Positions 36,042-45,778 are shown, numbered from the stretch's first letter. The stretch is DNA of 64,000 bases from an uncultured Sulfitobacter sp. (GCF_947500075.1 NZ_CANMQS010000006.1:186001-250000), one strand, 5' to 3'. The notes: generated by a model not told the origin, from the letters alone. Translations and numbers: made by a program.

Positions 36042-36859
36042 GGCGTTGGCACTTTCTGGGCAATGTCCCGGCTGGTAGGGTGAAGGGTGGTCTGCCAGAG
36101 GGTCTGGATTTCCTCTGGAATGGAACCACCCCAATTGTGCGAAATTTCATGGGCCGCTTGGGTAAGGCCCTTCTTGATTGCAAGGGCGGCATCCGGTGTA
36201 ATCCGGCTGGCGACACTGGCCACGGCGACAGCACCTGCAATCTCACCGGTGCGATCATAAACCGGGGCGGCAAGGCTGTATATTTCATCCTCGAACGCGC
36301 GATCGGATTCCCCAAAACCGCCTGCCTTGGCAGCAGCGATTGCTGCGTCCAATCGCTGTTCGGACGTCGGCGTGTTCGGTGTGAACGGCGTGAGGTTTGA
36401 AAGTGCGGCATGTCGCAGCTCATCAGAACCGAAGGCCAGCAGGCAGATACCAGAGGCCGTCGCATGCAGCGGCAAGGTCTGAAGGTCAATAACGGCGCGC
36501 GTGCTGTGCCGCGTTGATTCGCTATGCGCCATCGCATGCAGCACCACACCCGACAGAACCGAGACATGAGCCGTCTCTCCCGTCTGCTCTGCCAGCAACC
36601 GAAGCGGCACCATTGCGCCGTCACGCCGGGGCACCGTGGCCTCTCTTACATCAGCCAGATGCAGGACGGCCGGACCGATCCGATACGCCTTTGTCACCGG
36701 GTTCTGCTCCAGAAAGCCCAACGCTTCCAACGCCGTAAGATGCCGATAGGTGGTCGCCTTGTCGCGCTTTGCCAATCGGCAGAGTTGCGACAAACCAAGC
36801 TCCGGCCTGCGCACCGAAAAGTGGCTGAGCAGCTCAATCGCTTTGGCAACAACAGACAT
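36038..36859 (-). CDS. IclR-family transcriptional regulator
   Basis: A 273-residue IclR protein with the winged helix at the N-terminus (GLSQLCRLAKRDKATTYRHLTALEALGFLEQ) and the effector domain behind it (HVSVLSGVVLHAMAHSES, LHATASGICLLAF). It is divergent from tctC and coupled to the aminotransferase by ATGA. A 17-base palindrome just before tctC is a strong operator candidate, so the whole cassette is probably under its control. Confidence 0.93.
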   Translation of the reverse strand: MSVVAKAIELLSHFSVRRPELGLSQLCRLAKRDKATTYRHLTALEALGFLEQNPVTKAYRIGPAVLHLADVREATVPRRDGAMVPLRLLAEQTGETAHVSVLSGVVLHAMAHSESTRHSTRAVIDLQTLPLHATASGICLLAFGSDELRHAALSNLTPFTPNTPTSEQRLDAAIAAAKAGGFGESDRAFEDEIYSLAAPVYDRTGEIAGAVAVASVASRITPDAALAIKKGLTQAAHEISHNWGGSIPEEIQTLWQTTLHPTSRDIAQKVPTP

Positions 36860-36940
36860 CCGACCCTTTCCCCGATCCGCGGCTTACACAAAAAGTTTGA
36901 CGGAAACCATTTATCAAGGCAAACTATTTTTTGCAACAAC

Positions 36941-36957
36941 GGTTCATTAAATGAACC
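36941..36957. promoter_or_regulatory. candidate IclR operator upstream of tctC
   Basis: GGTTCATTAAATGAACC is a perfect palindrome (8-base arms, 1-base centre) ending 16 bases before the tctC ATG and just before its AGGGAG ribosome-binding site. IclR proteins commonly bind such palindromes at divergent promoters. Binding here is inferred. Confidence 0.7.
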
Positions 36958-36973
36958 ACGCAGGGAGAATGAA

Positions 36974-37915
36974 ATGTTGAAAGTTGTAAAAACACTCGCG
37001 GTGACAGCGCTGGCTGCAACCGCGCTGACGGGTGCCGCGCAGGCCGAATATCCAGAAAAGCCGGTAGAGTTCGTGGTGCCTTGGCCTCCGGGTGATCTGG
37101 AAGATGTCCTCACCCGCATGATCGCGGAGGATTTTCAAGAAGCATACGGTGTCGCAGCGGCGGTCGTGAACAAGCCCGGCGGCGGCGGTGGCCCCTTCCC
37201 CGGTGCGATTGAAGTGGCGAACGCACCTGCGGATGGATACACCGTCGGATCCTTCATCATCGCCATTCCGGTTGTCGGACCCCAGATCGGCATTCCCGAA
37301 CTGAACCCCAATCCATTTGAGCCTTTGGGCAACTTCCTGACATACCCGTTCGTCATCGCGACAAGAGGCAATGCGCCATATAGCGACATGGCAGGTCTTG
37401 CCGCCCATGCGGGCGACAACGACGTAGTTCTGGGTCACTTCGGCGCGCCCTTGGTACCAACACGGGTGACCATGGCACTGGCCAAGGAAATGGGCTTTTC
37501 CTATGCGTCCGACGCGGCATTTGACGCACTGGATTGCAACACGCTGGCCTCTGGCGATGTGGATGTGATCAACACCACGCTGCAACTGATCCTGCCCTGT
37601 CTGGATGACGTCAAAGTCCTCGCCTCCATCGGGTCGGAACGGATCGCCCTGACGCCTGACACACCAACCGTGGCAGAGCTTGCACCTGATCTGAATGTCG
37701 CCCTGTGGAACGGCCTCTTCGTGCACAAGGATACGCCGGCAGATGTGCGGGCGAAGATCATCGCCGTGGCGGAAAAGACCGTGATGTCCGACCGGGCGCA
37801 AAAGCTGGCCGCCGAAACAGGCGCGCTGGTCTATTGGCAAAGTGCGGACGAGGTGTCTGCACAGATCGCCAAGGATATCGACACTCTTGGCCGCATTGGC
37901 GAGATGCTGGAGTAG
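36974..37915 (+). CDS. tctC: tripartite tricarboxylate transporter binding protein (TctC family)
   Basis: A 313-residue periplasmic binding protein with a Sec signal peptide (MLKVVKTLAVTALAATALTG, cleavage near AQA-EYP). The BugT/TctC pattern is clear: YPEKPVEFVVPWPPGDLEDVLTRMI, VVNKPGGGGGPFPGAIEVANAPADGYT. The ATG at 36974 follows AGGGAG; the long upstream open frame is antisense to iclR. It delivers an unknown carboxylate or amine to TctAB. Confidence 0.95.
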   Translation: MLKVVKTLAVTALAATALTGAAQAEYPEKPVEFVVPWPPGDLEDVLTRMIAEDFQEAYGVAAAVVNKPGGGGGPFPGAIEVANAPADGYTVGSFIIAIPVVGPQIGIPELNPNPFEPLGNFLTYPFVIATRGNAPYSDMAGLAAHAGDNDVVLGHFGAPLVPTRVTMALAKEMGFSYASDAAFDALDCNTLASGDVDVINTTLQLILPCLDDVKVLASIGSERIALTPDTPTVAELAPDLNVALWNGLFVHKDTPADVRAKIIAVAEKTVMSDRAQKLAAETGALVYWQSADEVSAQIAKDIDTLGRIGEMLE

Positions 37916-37936
37916 CGCATTCGCACATGACCCATC

Positions 37937-37961
37937 GTCCGGGCCCACACGCGGCCCGGAC
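37937..37961 (+). terminator. hairpin between tctC and tctB
   Basis: Arms GTCCGGGCC (37937-37945) and GGCCCGGAC (37953-37961) form a 9-bp stem with a 7-base loop in the 74-base gap after tctC. No T-run follows. It probably protects the tctC mRNA or lowers read-through into tctBA. Confidence 0.6.
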
Positions 37962-37989
37962 CTGACCGCAGCCGACAGGGGACTGATAC

Positions 37990-38529
37990 ATGTCGCGCGT
38001 GAAAACACTCCAGAGCCTGTTCAAAAGATACCGACGCCCCGGAGACATCGTCTTTGCCTGGGTTGTGCTGATCGTGGCGGTGTTTCTGCTGTCGCAACTG
38101 CTGTCGCAGACGCAATGGAAAAGCGGTGGGAAACTGTTTGCTCAACCACGATTCTGGCCGGGTCTTTCGCTGATCCTGATGACAAGTTTCGCCGCACTGC
38201 ACCTGTTCGGCTCCGCCCTTTCGGAACGGCTGGAGGGGCGCTGGCGGGAGATCGGGCTTTGGATTGCCTCCATTGAATATGCCCTTTGGTTCGTTGTCTA
38301 CGCCATCGCGGTCCCCTACGCCGGGTATCTGCCAACCACCTTTGCCTTTGCCATTCTGCTTGTCCTGCGTGCGGGGTACCGCAGTGTCAGGGCCCTGTTC
38401 TGGGCGGGCGTCTCTGCCATAGTGATCGTGCTTTTGTTCAAGACCTTCTTGCAGGTGAAACTGCCAGCGGGTCAAATCTATGACAGCCTGCCGGACGGCT
38501 TGCGTCAGATCATGCTCAACTACTTCTGA
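37990..38529 (+). CDS. tctB: tripartite tricarboxylate transporter small subunit (TctB family)
   Basis: A 179-residue inner-membrane protein with about four hydrophobic segments (GDIVFAWVVLIVAVFLLSQLL first), the usual TctB form. It lies between tctC and tctA, with tctA 12 bases downstream. TctB sequences vary widely, so the call rests on topology and gene order. Confidence 0.88.
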   Translation: MSRVKTLQSLFKRYRRPGDIVFAWVVLIVAVFLLSQLLSQTQWKSGGKLFAQPRFWPGLSLILMTSFAALHLFGSALSERLEGRWREIGLWIASIEYALWFVVYAIAVPYAGYLPTTFAFAILLVLRAGYRSVRALFWAGVSAIVIVLLFKTFLQVKLPAGQIYDSLPDGLRQIMLNYF

Positions 38530-38541
38530 TCGGAGCGGGCG

Positions 38542-40059
38542 ATGGAAAACCTTCTTGCAGGCGCGGAAATGCTGGCGCGGGTCGATGTGATGATTGCGCT
38601 GCTGGTGGGTTCCGTCGGCGGGGTGATCATCGGCGCGATCCCCGGTGTCGGCCCTGCTGTGGCCATCGCGATCCTGTTGCCCGCGACCTTCTCGCTTGAA
38701 CCCATCGTCGGGCTGACCATGTTGCTGGGCATCTACGGATCATCAATGTACGGCGGCGCAATCCCCGCGATCCTGATCAACACGCCGGGCACAGCGGTCA
38801 ATGCGCTGACCTCATACGACGGCTACCCAATGACCAAGGCGGGTCAGGCCCGCAGGGCACTTTCACTTGCCTATAGCGCGTCATTCTTCGGCGGAATCTT
38901 CGGCATCCTCTGCCTGATCCTGCTCTCCCCCGTGCTGGCCATCATCGCCCCGATGTTCGGCAGCAGAGAGATCTTTCTGGCCGCCCTTCTGGGCATCATC
39001 CTCGTGGTGCTGGCCCACCGCGGGCAGATCTTTGCCGCAGGGATGCTGGCGATGTTCGGCATCTTCCTCAACACCGTTGGACTGGACGCGGTCACCTATA
39101 CCCAACGCTATACCTTCGGGCTGAGCTTTCTCAGTTCCGGGATCAACCTGATCGTCGTGGTGCTGGGCCTCTTTGCGCTGAGCCAAGCTTTCTTCCTGCT
39201 CACCAACCCCGACAGCAGTCCCGATGCCAAACCCGTCAGCGGGAGTCTGACCGCAGGTTTCAAGGAACTGATGCAGCACAAACGTGTTGCCGGTGTCGCC
39301 TCCAGCCTCGGGGTGATCATGGGCATGATCCCCGGCGTGGGTGAATTTACCGCACAGTTCATGAGCTACACCTACGCCCAAAAATCCTCCGCCAACCCCG
39401 ACGCCTTCGGCAAAGGCGCGCCCGACGGCCTGATCGCATCCGAAGCCGCCAACAACGCCGTGCCCGCTGCCGCGATGATCCCATTGCTGGCGCTTGGCAT
39501 ACCGGGCGAAGCACTGACAGCAATGATGCTGTCGGTCTTCTACGTGCACAACGTCATCCCCGGACCGCAACTGTTTCAGAACAACATTGATCTGGTTTAC
39601 GGCCTCTATCTGGCGCTGATCCTGCTGAACGTGGTGGTGATCTGCTTTCTCATGGTCTCCACAAATCTGCTGACCAAGATCATCCGTGTGCCAACGCGGT
39701 TCCTTGGGGTGATGATCCTGATCCTGTCTTTTGTGGGTGTCTATTCGCTGCGGAACTCCCTGACCGACTGCATGCTGGCGGCGGGCTTTGGCGTGCTCGG
39801 ACTGATCCTGAAACGGTTGAACCTGCCCATCGTGCCGATCATCCTCGGCATGGTGCTGGGCGGCATCATGGAGGTGAAGCTGCGTTCCGCCCTGCCCCGG
39901 CTGAAAACGCCACTGGACATGATCGACCGGCCCATTGCGATGATCATCTTTGCGATGATCCTGATGGTCCTTGCCTTGCATCTGCGCACGCTGATCAAGG
40001 AAATCCGGGCGCATCAAACGGACGATGACCACGACCTTCACGACACACAAATGCGGTGA
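38542..40059 (+). CDS. tctA: tripartite tricarboxylate transporter large subunit (TctA family)
   Basis: A 505-residue polytopic protein of normal TctA length. Family segments include GAIPGVGPAVAIAILLPATF, GIYGSSMYGGAIPAILINTPGTAVNALTSYDG broken into its usual parts, and the second-half repeat GMIPGVGEFTAQFMSY. It ends in a GTGA overlap with the aldehyde dehydrogenase frame. It forms the transport channel with TctB. Confidence 0.96.
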   Translation: MENLLAGAEMLARVDVMIALLVGSVGGVIIGAIPGVGPAVAIAILLPATFSLEPIVGLTMLLGIYGSSMYGGAIPAILINTPGTAVNALTSYDGYPMTKAGQARRALSLAYSASFFGGIFGILCLILLSPVLAIIAPMFGSREIFLAALLGIILVVLAHRGQIFAAGMLAMFGIFLNTVGLDAVTYTQRYTFGLSFLSSGINLIVVVLGLFALSQAFFLLTNPDSSPDAKPVSGSLTAGFKELMQHKRVAGVASSLGVIMGMIPGVGEFTAQFMSYTYAQKSSANPDAFGKGAPDGLIASEAANNAVPAAAMIPLLALGIPGEALTAMMLSVFYVHNVIPGPQLFQNNIDLVYGLYLALILLNVVVICFLMVSTNLLTKIIRVPTRFLGVMILILSFVGVYSLRNSLTDCMLAAGFGVLGLILKRLNLPIVPIILGMVLGGIMEVKLRSALPRLKTPLDMIDRPIAMIIFAMILMVLALHLRTLIKEIRAHQTDDDHDLHDTQMR

Positions 40060-40061
40060 GC

Positions 40062-41549
40062 ATGATGAACCAAGACCAGATCAACACCCTGCGCGCGCAC
40101 CCCGTCGCCCCGCAGCATCACCTGATAGAGGGCATAGCGGTCCCGGCGTCAGACGGTGCGGTGATGGAGGTGATCTCTCCCATCGACGGCAGCAGGTTGA
40201 CCACCATCGCGCGCGGTACGGCCGCAGACATGGATGCCGCCATCGCCTCCGCCCGAGCTGCATTTGAAGATGGCCGCTGGGCCGGTCAGCCACCTGCCGC
40301 GCGCAAGAAGGTCCTGATGAAATGGGCCGAACTGATAGAAGCCAATGCGCCGAAACTGGCGGTGCTGGGCGTGCGCGACAACGGCACCGAAATCGGCATG
40401 GCCCTGAAGGCGGAACCGGGGTCCGCCGCAGGCACGATCCGCTACTACGCCGAAGCGCTCGACAAGGTATATGGAGAGATTGCGCCAACGCCAAACGATA
40501 CGCTCGGCCTGATTCACAAGGAACCTGTGGGCGTTGTGGGCGCGATCATCCCGTGGAACTTCCCGCTGATGATCGGCGCATGGAAACTGGGTCCGGCACT
40601 GGCCACGGGCAACTCAGTCGTCCTCAAACCCGCAGAAGGCGCGTCCCTCACGCTCATTCGCATGGCCGAACTGGCGCTGGAAGCAGGCCTGCCGCCCGGC
40701 GTGCTGAACGTCGTCACCGGCGAAGGCGCCGTGGTGGGCGAAGCGATGGGGTTGTCGATGGACGTCGATGTGCTGGTCTTTACCGGGTCTGGTGCCACCG
40801 GGCGCCGCCTTCTCGACTACGCCGCGCGGTCCAACCTCAAGCGGGTGTATCTGGAGCTGGGCGGCAAATCCCCCAACATCGTTTTCGCGGACGCGCCTGA
40901 CCTGCATGAAGCCGCCAAGGTCTCGGCAATGGGCATCTTTCGCAACTCCGGGCAAGTCTGTGTCGCGGGGTCGCGCCTGCTGGTCGAAGCCCCGATCCAT
41001 GATGACTTCGTTGCCGAAGTCTCGAGAATCGCCGCTGGCATGCGGGTTGGCGATCCGCTGGACATGGACAGCCACATCGGAGCCGTACACTCCGAACAGC
41101 AGCTTTTGCAGAACCTCGGTTTCGTCGACACCGCCCAATCCGAAGGCGGCACACTGACCACAGGGGGCGACCGCCTGCTGAGCGAAACAGGCGGCTATTA
41201 CATGGCCCCGACCGTTGTCACACATGTCACCCCGCAGGCCAGCCTGTCACAGCAGGAGGTCTTCGGCCCCATCCTCGCCGTGACACCGTTCACAAACGAC
41301 GCCGAGGCCATCGGCATCGCGAATGCTACCCCTTACGGGCTGGCCGGCGGTGTCTGGACCTCCAACCTGTCCCGCGCACACCGCTTGGTGCGCGGCGTGC
41401 GCACGGGCGTGATGCACGTCAACACATACGGCGGTGCAGACGGCACGGTGCCCTTGGGCGGTGTCGGCCAATCCGGCAATGGTCATGACAAATCGCTGCA
41501 TGCGCTGGACAAGTACATCAACCTCAAAACCGCCTGGATCAAACTCTGA
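40062..41549 (+). CDS. NAD(P)-dependent aldehyde dehydrogenase
   Basis: A 495-residue aldehyde dehydrogenase. The catalytic Cys is in FRNSGQVCVAGSRLL and the Glu in LELGGKSPNIVF; GAIIPWNFPLMIGAWKLGPAL and FTGSGATGRRL mark the cofactor site. It resembles the PuuC/aminobutyraldehyde branch generally. The start may be GTG 40056 (overlapping the tctA stop) or ATG 40062 or 40065; GGTGAG suits the last. With the divergent aminotransferase it could take an amine to an acid in two steps (inference). Confidence 0.92.
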   Translation: MMNQDQINTLRAHPVAPQHHLIEGIAVPASDGAVMEVISPIDGSRLTTIARGTAADMDAAIASARAAFEDGRWAGQPPAARKKVLMKWAELIEANAPKLAVLGVRDNGTEIGMALKAEPGSAAGTIRYYAEALDKVYGEIAPTPNDTLGLIHKEPVGVVGAIIPWNFPLMIGAWKLGPALATGNSVVLKPAEGASLTLIRMAELALEAGLPPGVLNVVTGEGAVVGEAMGLSMDVDVLVFTGSGATGRRLLDYAARSNLKRVYLELGGKSPNIVFADAPDLHEAAKVSAMGIFRNSGQVCVAGSRLLVEAPIHDDFVAEVSRIAAGMRVGDPLDMDSHIGAVHSEQQLLQNLGFVDTAQSEGGTLTTGGDRLLSETGGYYMAPTVVTHVTPQASLSQQEVFGPILAVTPFTNDAEAIGIANATPYGLAGGVWTSNLSRAHRLVRGVRTGVMHVNTYGGADGTVPLGGVGQSGNGHDKSLHALDKYINLKTAWIKL

Positions 41550-41570
41550 TCGCCACAACGGGAGCCCCTC

Positions 41571-42803
41571 ATGTACGACAAGACCATTCTGATCATCGGA
41601 ACCTATGACACCAAGGATGACGAGCTGACATTTATGGCGGATGTCATGCGTCAGCAGGGCGGGACGGTTGTCACGATGGATGTCTCCGTTCTGGGCGATC
41701 CTTCAGCCCCGACAGATTACAGCAAACATGACGTGGCCAGCGCGGGCGAAAGCTCCATTCAGGCGGCCATCGACAGCGGTGACGAAAATCACGCGATGCA
41801 GATCATGGCCAACGGCGCCGCCCTGCTGACAGCCCGGCTTTATGCTGAAGGACGTTTTGACGGGATGGTCGTTCTGGGCGGCACCATGGGCACGGATCTG
41901 GCGCTGGATGTCTGCGCGGCCCTGCCTCTGGGTGTGCCCAAGTACATCGTCTCCACCGTATCCTTTTCTCCCCTGATCCCGGCCGAGCGGCTGGCCGCAG
42001 ACACGCAGATGATCCTCTGGGCAGGCGGGCTCTATGGATTGAACTCAGTCTGCAAAGCCTCCCTCAGCCAAGCCGCAGGCGCTGTGCTGGGTGCCGCCCG
42101 TGCGGTACAGGCCCCTGATCCCACCAAACCGCTGATCGGCATGACATCCCTGGGCAAATCAGCGCTCAAATATATGGTGACCCTGAAACCCGCCCTCGAA
42201 GAGCGTGGTTTCGAAGTGGCCGTCTTTCACGCCACCGGCATGGGCGGGCGCGCCTTTGAAAGCCTGGCAGCCCAGGGCGCGTTCGCTTGCGTCTTTGACT
42301 TTTGCACCCAAGAACTGGGCAATCATATCCACGGCTCCAACATCTCTGCCGGAGCGGACAGGTTGACCAACGCAGGCCGCAACGGCACGCCGCAATTGGT
42401 AGCGCCGGGATGCTATGATCTGGTCGACATCGTGGGGTGGAAACCGATCCCGGACAAATGGAAAGACCACCTCAGCCACGCCCACAACCGTTTGCTGACC
42501 TCCATCGTCCTGAACATCAAAGAGCGTAAAGCCGTCGCCCGCGCCCACGGCGCGCAGCTGGCCTCAGCAACCGGCCCGACAGCGCTTCTTTTGCCGCAGG
42601 ACGGCCTTGGGGAATGGGACCGCGAAGGCGCGGATTTGCATGACAAAGCCGGTCTGGATGCCTTCCTGAGCGAGATGAGAACCGTCTGCCCACCTCAGGT
42701 CACCTGTCACGAGGTCGCGGGCCACATCAACGACGCGATCTTTGCCGAAACGGCACTGGCATTTTTTGACGATTGGTGTGCAACAGGGGTGGTGCAGGGG
42801 TAA
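41571..42803 (+). CDS. Tm-1-like ATP-binding domain (UPF0261) protein
   Basis: A 410-residue protein of the Tm-1-like/UPF0261 family. It starts ILIIGTYDTKDDEL and contains GTMGTDLALDVCAALPLGVPK, GMTSLGKSALKY and the ATG-motif VFHATGMGGRAFE. The plant Tm-1 N-terminal domain binds ATP and is fused to a TIM-barrel domain. Bacterial members usually sit beside a separate TIM-barrel gene, which is not next to this one. The biochemical role is unknown. It ends the tctCBA-aldehyde dehydrogenase operon, just before tRNA-Lys on the other strand. Confidence 0.9.
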   Translation: MYDKTILIIGTYDTKDDELTFMADVMRQQGGTVVTMDVSVLGDPSAPTDYSKHDVASAGESSIQAAIDSGDENHAMQIMANGAALLTARLYAEGRFDGMVVLGGTMGTDLALDVCAALPLGVPKYIVSTVSFSPLIPAERLAADTQMILWAGGLYGLNSVCKASLSQAAGAVLGAARAVQAPDPTKPLIGMTSLGKSALKYMVTLKPALEERGFEVAVFHATGMGGRAFESLAAQGAFACVFDFCTQELGNHIHGSNISAGADRLTNAGRNGTPQLVAPGCYDLVDIVGWKPIPDKWKDHLSHAHNRLLTSIVLNIKERKAVARAHGAQLASATGPTALLLPQDGLGEWDREGADLHDKAGLDAFLSEMRTVCPPQVTCHEVAGHINDAIFAETALAFFDDWCATGVVQG

Positions 42804-42832
42804 GCACTGCTGGCGTATGTCGGGAAAGTCAG

Positions 42833-42908
42833 TGGTGAGCCGTGCAGGGTTCGAACCTGCGACCCACTGATTAAAAGTCAGTTGCTCTACCAACTGAGCT
42901 AACGGCCC
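42833..42908 (-). tRNA. tRNA-Lys(TTT)
   Basis: On the minus strand the acceptor GGGCCGT pairs with ACGGCTC, the D-region is GCTCAGTTGGTAGAGC, the anticodon stem ACTGA/TCAGT holds loop CTTTTAA with anticodon TTT, and the T arm carries GGTTCGAACCC. CCA is encoded (plus-strand TGG at 42833-42835). Confidence 0.97.
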
Positions 42909-43039
42909 ACGAGGGGTGTATCTAGAAAGGAGTCCCATGGGGGTCAAGCCCCAAACGTCGGGAAATCTGCGCCGCCTTCTGGATAAGTATGACGCAGGCC
43001 GCTATATGCGCCAGAATGAGCAATTCATCGACCTCCGGG

Positions 43040-43852
43040 ATGCCCTTCATGAAGATGCACGGGCTGGGCAACGACTTTGTCGTTGTTGATGCGCGTGCGC
43101 AGATGCAACCTGTGACATCCAAGCTGGCGCAAGCGGTGGGGCATCGGCACTTTGGCGTAGGATTCGATCAGCTTGCAGTGATCACCGCTGAGGGTGCGGG
43201 GGATGCGCATCTGACATTCTACAACGCAGATGGATCAAGGGCAGCGGCCTGTGGCAACGCGACGCGCTGTATCGCGCGCCATCTCATGGATGAAAGCGGC
43301 AAAACGGCTTTGCATCTGACCACCCAGCGCGGTGATCTGGCGGCGGAGGATCGGGGCAATGGCCTCACGGCTGTGAACATGGGTGCACCCCAACTTGCAT
43401 GGCATGAAGTGCCACTGGCGCGGGAGATGGACACGCTGAGGCTGCCCATCGAAGGGGAACCAACGGCGACCGGCATGGGAAACCCCCATTGCACCTTCTT
43501 CGTAGAAGATCTCGCAGCGATTGATCTGGCGGCGCGCGGTGCGGCGCTGGAGCATCATCCGCTCTACCCTGAACGCACAAATGTGCAGTTTGCCCAGATC
43601 ATTGGCCCGGATCACATCCGCATGCGGGTTTGGGAACGCGGCGTTGGGGTGACGCTTGCGTCCGGCTCCTCCTCCTGCGCGACCGCCGTTGCGGCGGCGC
43701 GGCGGGGTCTGACAGGCCGCAGCGTTCAGATTGATCTGGACGGTGGAACGCTTGAAATCGACTGGCGCGATGATGGCGTCTGGATGACCGGACCCAGCAG
43801 CCATGTCTTTACCGGCACCCTGACACCGGCCTTTCTGGACAGTATCGGATGA
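43040..43852 (+). CDS. dapF: diaminopimelate epimerase
   Basis: Converts LL- to meso-diaminopimelate for lysine and peptidoglycan. The 270-residue protein begins [18 protein letters not shown], the family hallmark. The first catalytic Cys is present (Cys71, AACGNATRC). At the second site E. coli has ERGAGETQACGSGAC, but here it reads [15 protein letters not shown], so the position of catalytic Cys217 is Ser208, with a Cys five residues on (Cys213). An ATG at 43016 would add eight residues. It overlaps mtaB by ATGA. Confidence 0.9.
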   Translation: MPFMKMHGLGNDFVVVDARAQMQPVTSKLAQAVGHRHFGVGFDQLAVITAEGAGDAHLTFYNADGSRAAACGNATRCIARHLMDESGKTALHLTTQRGDLAAEDRGNGLTAVNMGAPQLAWHEVPLAREMDTLRLPIEGEPTATGMGNPHCTFFVEDLAAIDLAARGAALEHHPLYPERTNVQFAQIIGPDHIRMRVWERGVGVTLASGSSSCATAVAAARRGLTGRSVQIDLDGGTLEIDWRDDGVWMTGPSSHVFTGTLTPAFLDSIG

Positions 43853-45102
43853 GCGCGCCTGTCTTCTCCAACCACGGCTGTCGTCTGAATGCCTATGAGG
43901 TTGAGGCGATGAAAGACCTCGCCGCGCAGTCCGGCCTGGGCGATGCTGTCGTGGTCAACACCTGTGCTGTCACCGCGGAAGCTGTGCGCAAGGCCAGACA
44001 GGACATTCGCAAGCTGCGCAAGACCCATCCAGACGCGCGCCTTATCGTCACCGGCTGCGCGGCGCAGACTGAACCCGAAACGTTCAGCGCCATGGCGGAA
44101 GTAGATGCCATCATCGGCAACACCGAAAAGATGTTGCCAGAGACATGGGCAGGGCTTGCAGCCGATTTCATCGGTGAGACGGAGCGCGTGCAGGTCGATG
44201 ACATCATGTCCGTCAAGGAAACGGCAGGCCATTTGATTGATGGCTTTGGCACCCGTTCAAGAGCCTATGTGCAGGTCCAGAACGGTTGCGATCACCGATG
44301 CACCTTTTGCATCATCCCCTACGGCCGCGGGAATTCGCGATCCGTCCCGGCGGGTGTTGTGGTGGATCAGATCAAACGGCTGGTCGACAAAGGGTTCAAC
44401 GAAGTTGTCCTGACGGGTGTTGACCTGACCTCCTGGGGGGCGGATCTGCCAGCGACGCCGCGGTTGGGGGATCTGGTGATGCGGATCCTGAAGCTCGTGC
44501 CGGATTTGCCCAGACTCAGGATCAGCTCCATCGACAGCATCGAAGTAGATGAAAACCTGATGCAGGCCATCGCGACCGAGCCTCGCCTGATGCCACATCT
44601 GCATCTGTCCCTCCAGCATGGGGACGACATGATCCTCAAACGGATGAAGCGCCGCCACCTGCGCGACGATGCAATCCGGTTCTGTGATGAGGCCCGCCGC
44701 CTGCGTCCCGATATGACCTTTGGCGCGGACATCATCGCCGGATTTCCGACAGAGACGGACGCAATGTTCGACAATGCGCTGGCGCTGGTGCGCGAATGTG
44801 ACCTGACCTGGCTGCATGTCTTCCCCTACTCGGCGCGCAAAGGCACGCCTGCAGCAAGAATGCCCGCCGTGGATGGCAAGGCGATCAAAGCCCGTGCGGC
44901 GCAACTGCGGGCCGCAGGTGAGGCGCAGGTGCAGCGCCACCTGGCCCAACAGGTTGGGCGACAGCACGATGTCCTGATGGAAAGCCCACAGATGGGGCGC
45001 ACCGCACAATTTGCCGAAGTCCGGTTTGACGCGCCACAACCTGTCGGGCAGATCGTGCGGGCAACGGTGCGCGCACATGCCCAACAGCACTTGGTCGTGT
45101 GA
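43849..45102 (+). CDS. mtaB: tRNA t6A37 methylthiotransferase MtaB
   Basis: A 417-residue radical-SAM methylthiotransferase that makes ms2t6A at position 37 of ANN-decoding tRNAs. The N-terminal UPF0004 domain carries three cluster cysteines (NHGCRLN, VNTCAVT, VTGCAAQ); the radical-SAM motif is CDHRCTFC; then [17 protein letters not shown] is typical. The C-terminal TRAM-like end is short. It is coupled to dapF by ATGA and to the Crp/Fnr gene downstream. Confidence 0.94.
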   Translation: MSAPVFSNHGCRLNAYEVEAMKDLAAQSGLGDAVVVNTCAVTAEAVRKARQDIRKLRKTHPDARLIVTGCAAQTEPETFSAMAEVDAIIGNTEKMLPETWAGLAADFIGETERVQVDDIMSVKETAGHLIDGFGTRSRAYVQVQNGCDHRCTFCIIPYGRGNSRSVPAGVVVDQIKRLVDKGFNEVVLTGVDLTSWGADLPATPRLGDLVMRILKLVPDLPRLRISSIDSIEVDENLMQAIATEPRLMPHLHLSLQHGDDMILKRMKRRHLRDDAIRFCDEARRLRPDMTFGADIIAGFPTETDAMFDNALALVRECDLTWLHVFPYSARKGTPAARMPAVDGKAIKARAAQLRAAGEAQVQRHLAQQVGRQHDVLMESPQMGRTAQFAEVRFDAPQPVGQIVRATVRAHAQQHLVV

Positions 45103-45107
45103 TCCCG

Positions 45108-45773
45108 ATGGCCAAGGACGCATTCAGCAAATCTGGTTTCCTCGCTTCCGCATCGGATGAATTGATCGATCTGATGCGCTCGGTCGCGACCCGCCGGATC
45201 CTCAAGACGGGCGATGTCCTGTTTGAGCAAGGTGACTTTGGCGATGCGCTCTATGCCATTGTATCGGGGGAGCTTGAGGTCAGCATTCTATCATCTGAGG
45301 GTCAGAAACTGAGCCTCAACATCCTCCAGAAAGGCGCCCTGGCGGGGGAGATTGCGCTGTTTTCTCCCGGCCCGCGCACCGCAACGCTGACAGCCCGTCA
45401 GCCGACGGAAGTCTGGGGCGTCAGCAATGTGAAGTTCCTCGCCGCGCTACAGGAAACGCCTGCCCTCTTTACGGACATGATGGAACTGGCGGGCCACCGG
45501 ATGCGCTGGATGGCCGATCAATACGCCGACAGGGTGTTCCGCAACGTGACAAGTCGGCTCGCCCGGATCATCCTGCATCTGTCAGGGCCAGAGAATGAAG
45601 CGCTCCAGATGTCACACGCAGATCTTGCCAACTTCATTGGCGCCACCCGAGAGACGGTTTCAAAGACCCTGTCAGTCTGGAAACGAAGCGGGATCATTGA
45701 ACTGGGCCGCGGCATGGTACAGGTGCGTGATCCCGAGGCCCTGCGCGACATTGAGGAAAACGAAGGAATTTAA
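45108..45773 (+). CDS. Crp/Fnr-family transcriptional regulator
   Basis: A 221-residue regulator with an N-terminal cyclic-nucleotide-binding-like domain (ILKTGDVLFEQGDFGDALYAIVSGELEVSI, GALAGEIALFSPGPRTATLTA) and a C-terminal winged helix (MSHADLANFIGATRETVSKTLSVWKRSGIIEL). No N-terminal cysteine cluster is seen, so it is not an oxygen-sensing FNR. Residues for cAMP binding are only partly kept. The ATG at 45108 is chosen; a GTG at 45099 overlaps the mtaB stop. A 16-base palindrome follows its stop by six bases. Confidence 0.9.
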   Translation: MAKDAFSKSGFLASASDELIDLMRSVATRRILKTGDVLFEQGDFGDALYAIVSGELEVSILSSEGQKLSLNILQKGALAGEIALFSPGPRTATLTARQPTEVWGVSNVKFLAALQETPALFTDMMELAGHRMRWMADQYADRVFRNVTSRLARIILHLSGPENEALQMSHADLANFIGATRETVSKTLSVWKRSGIIELGRGMVQVRDPEALRDIEENEGI

Positions 45774-45778
45774 CCCTT

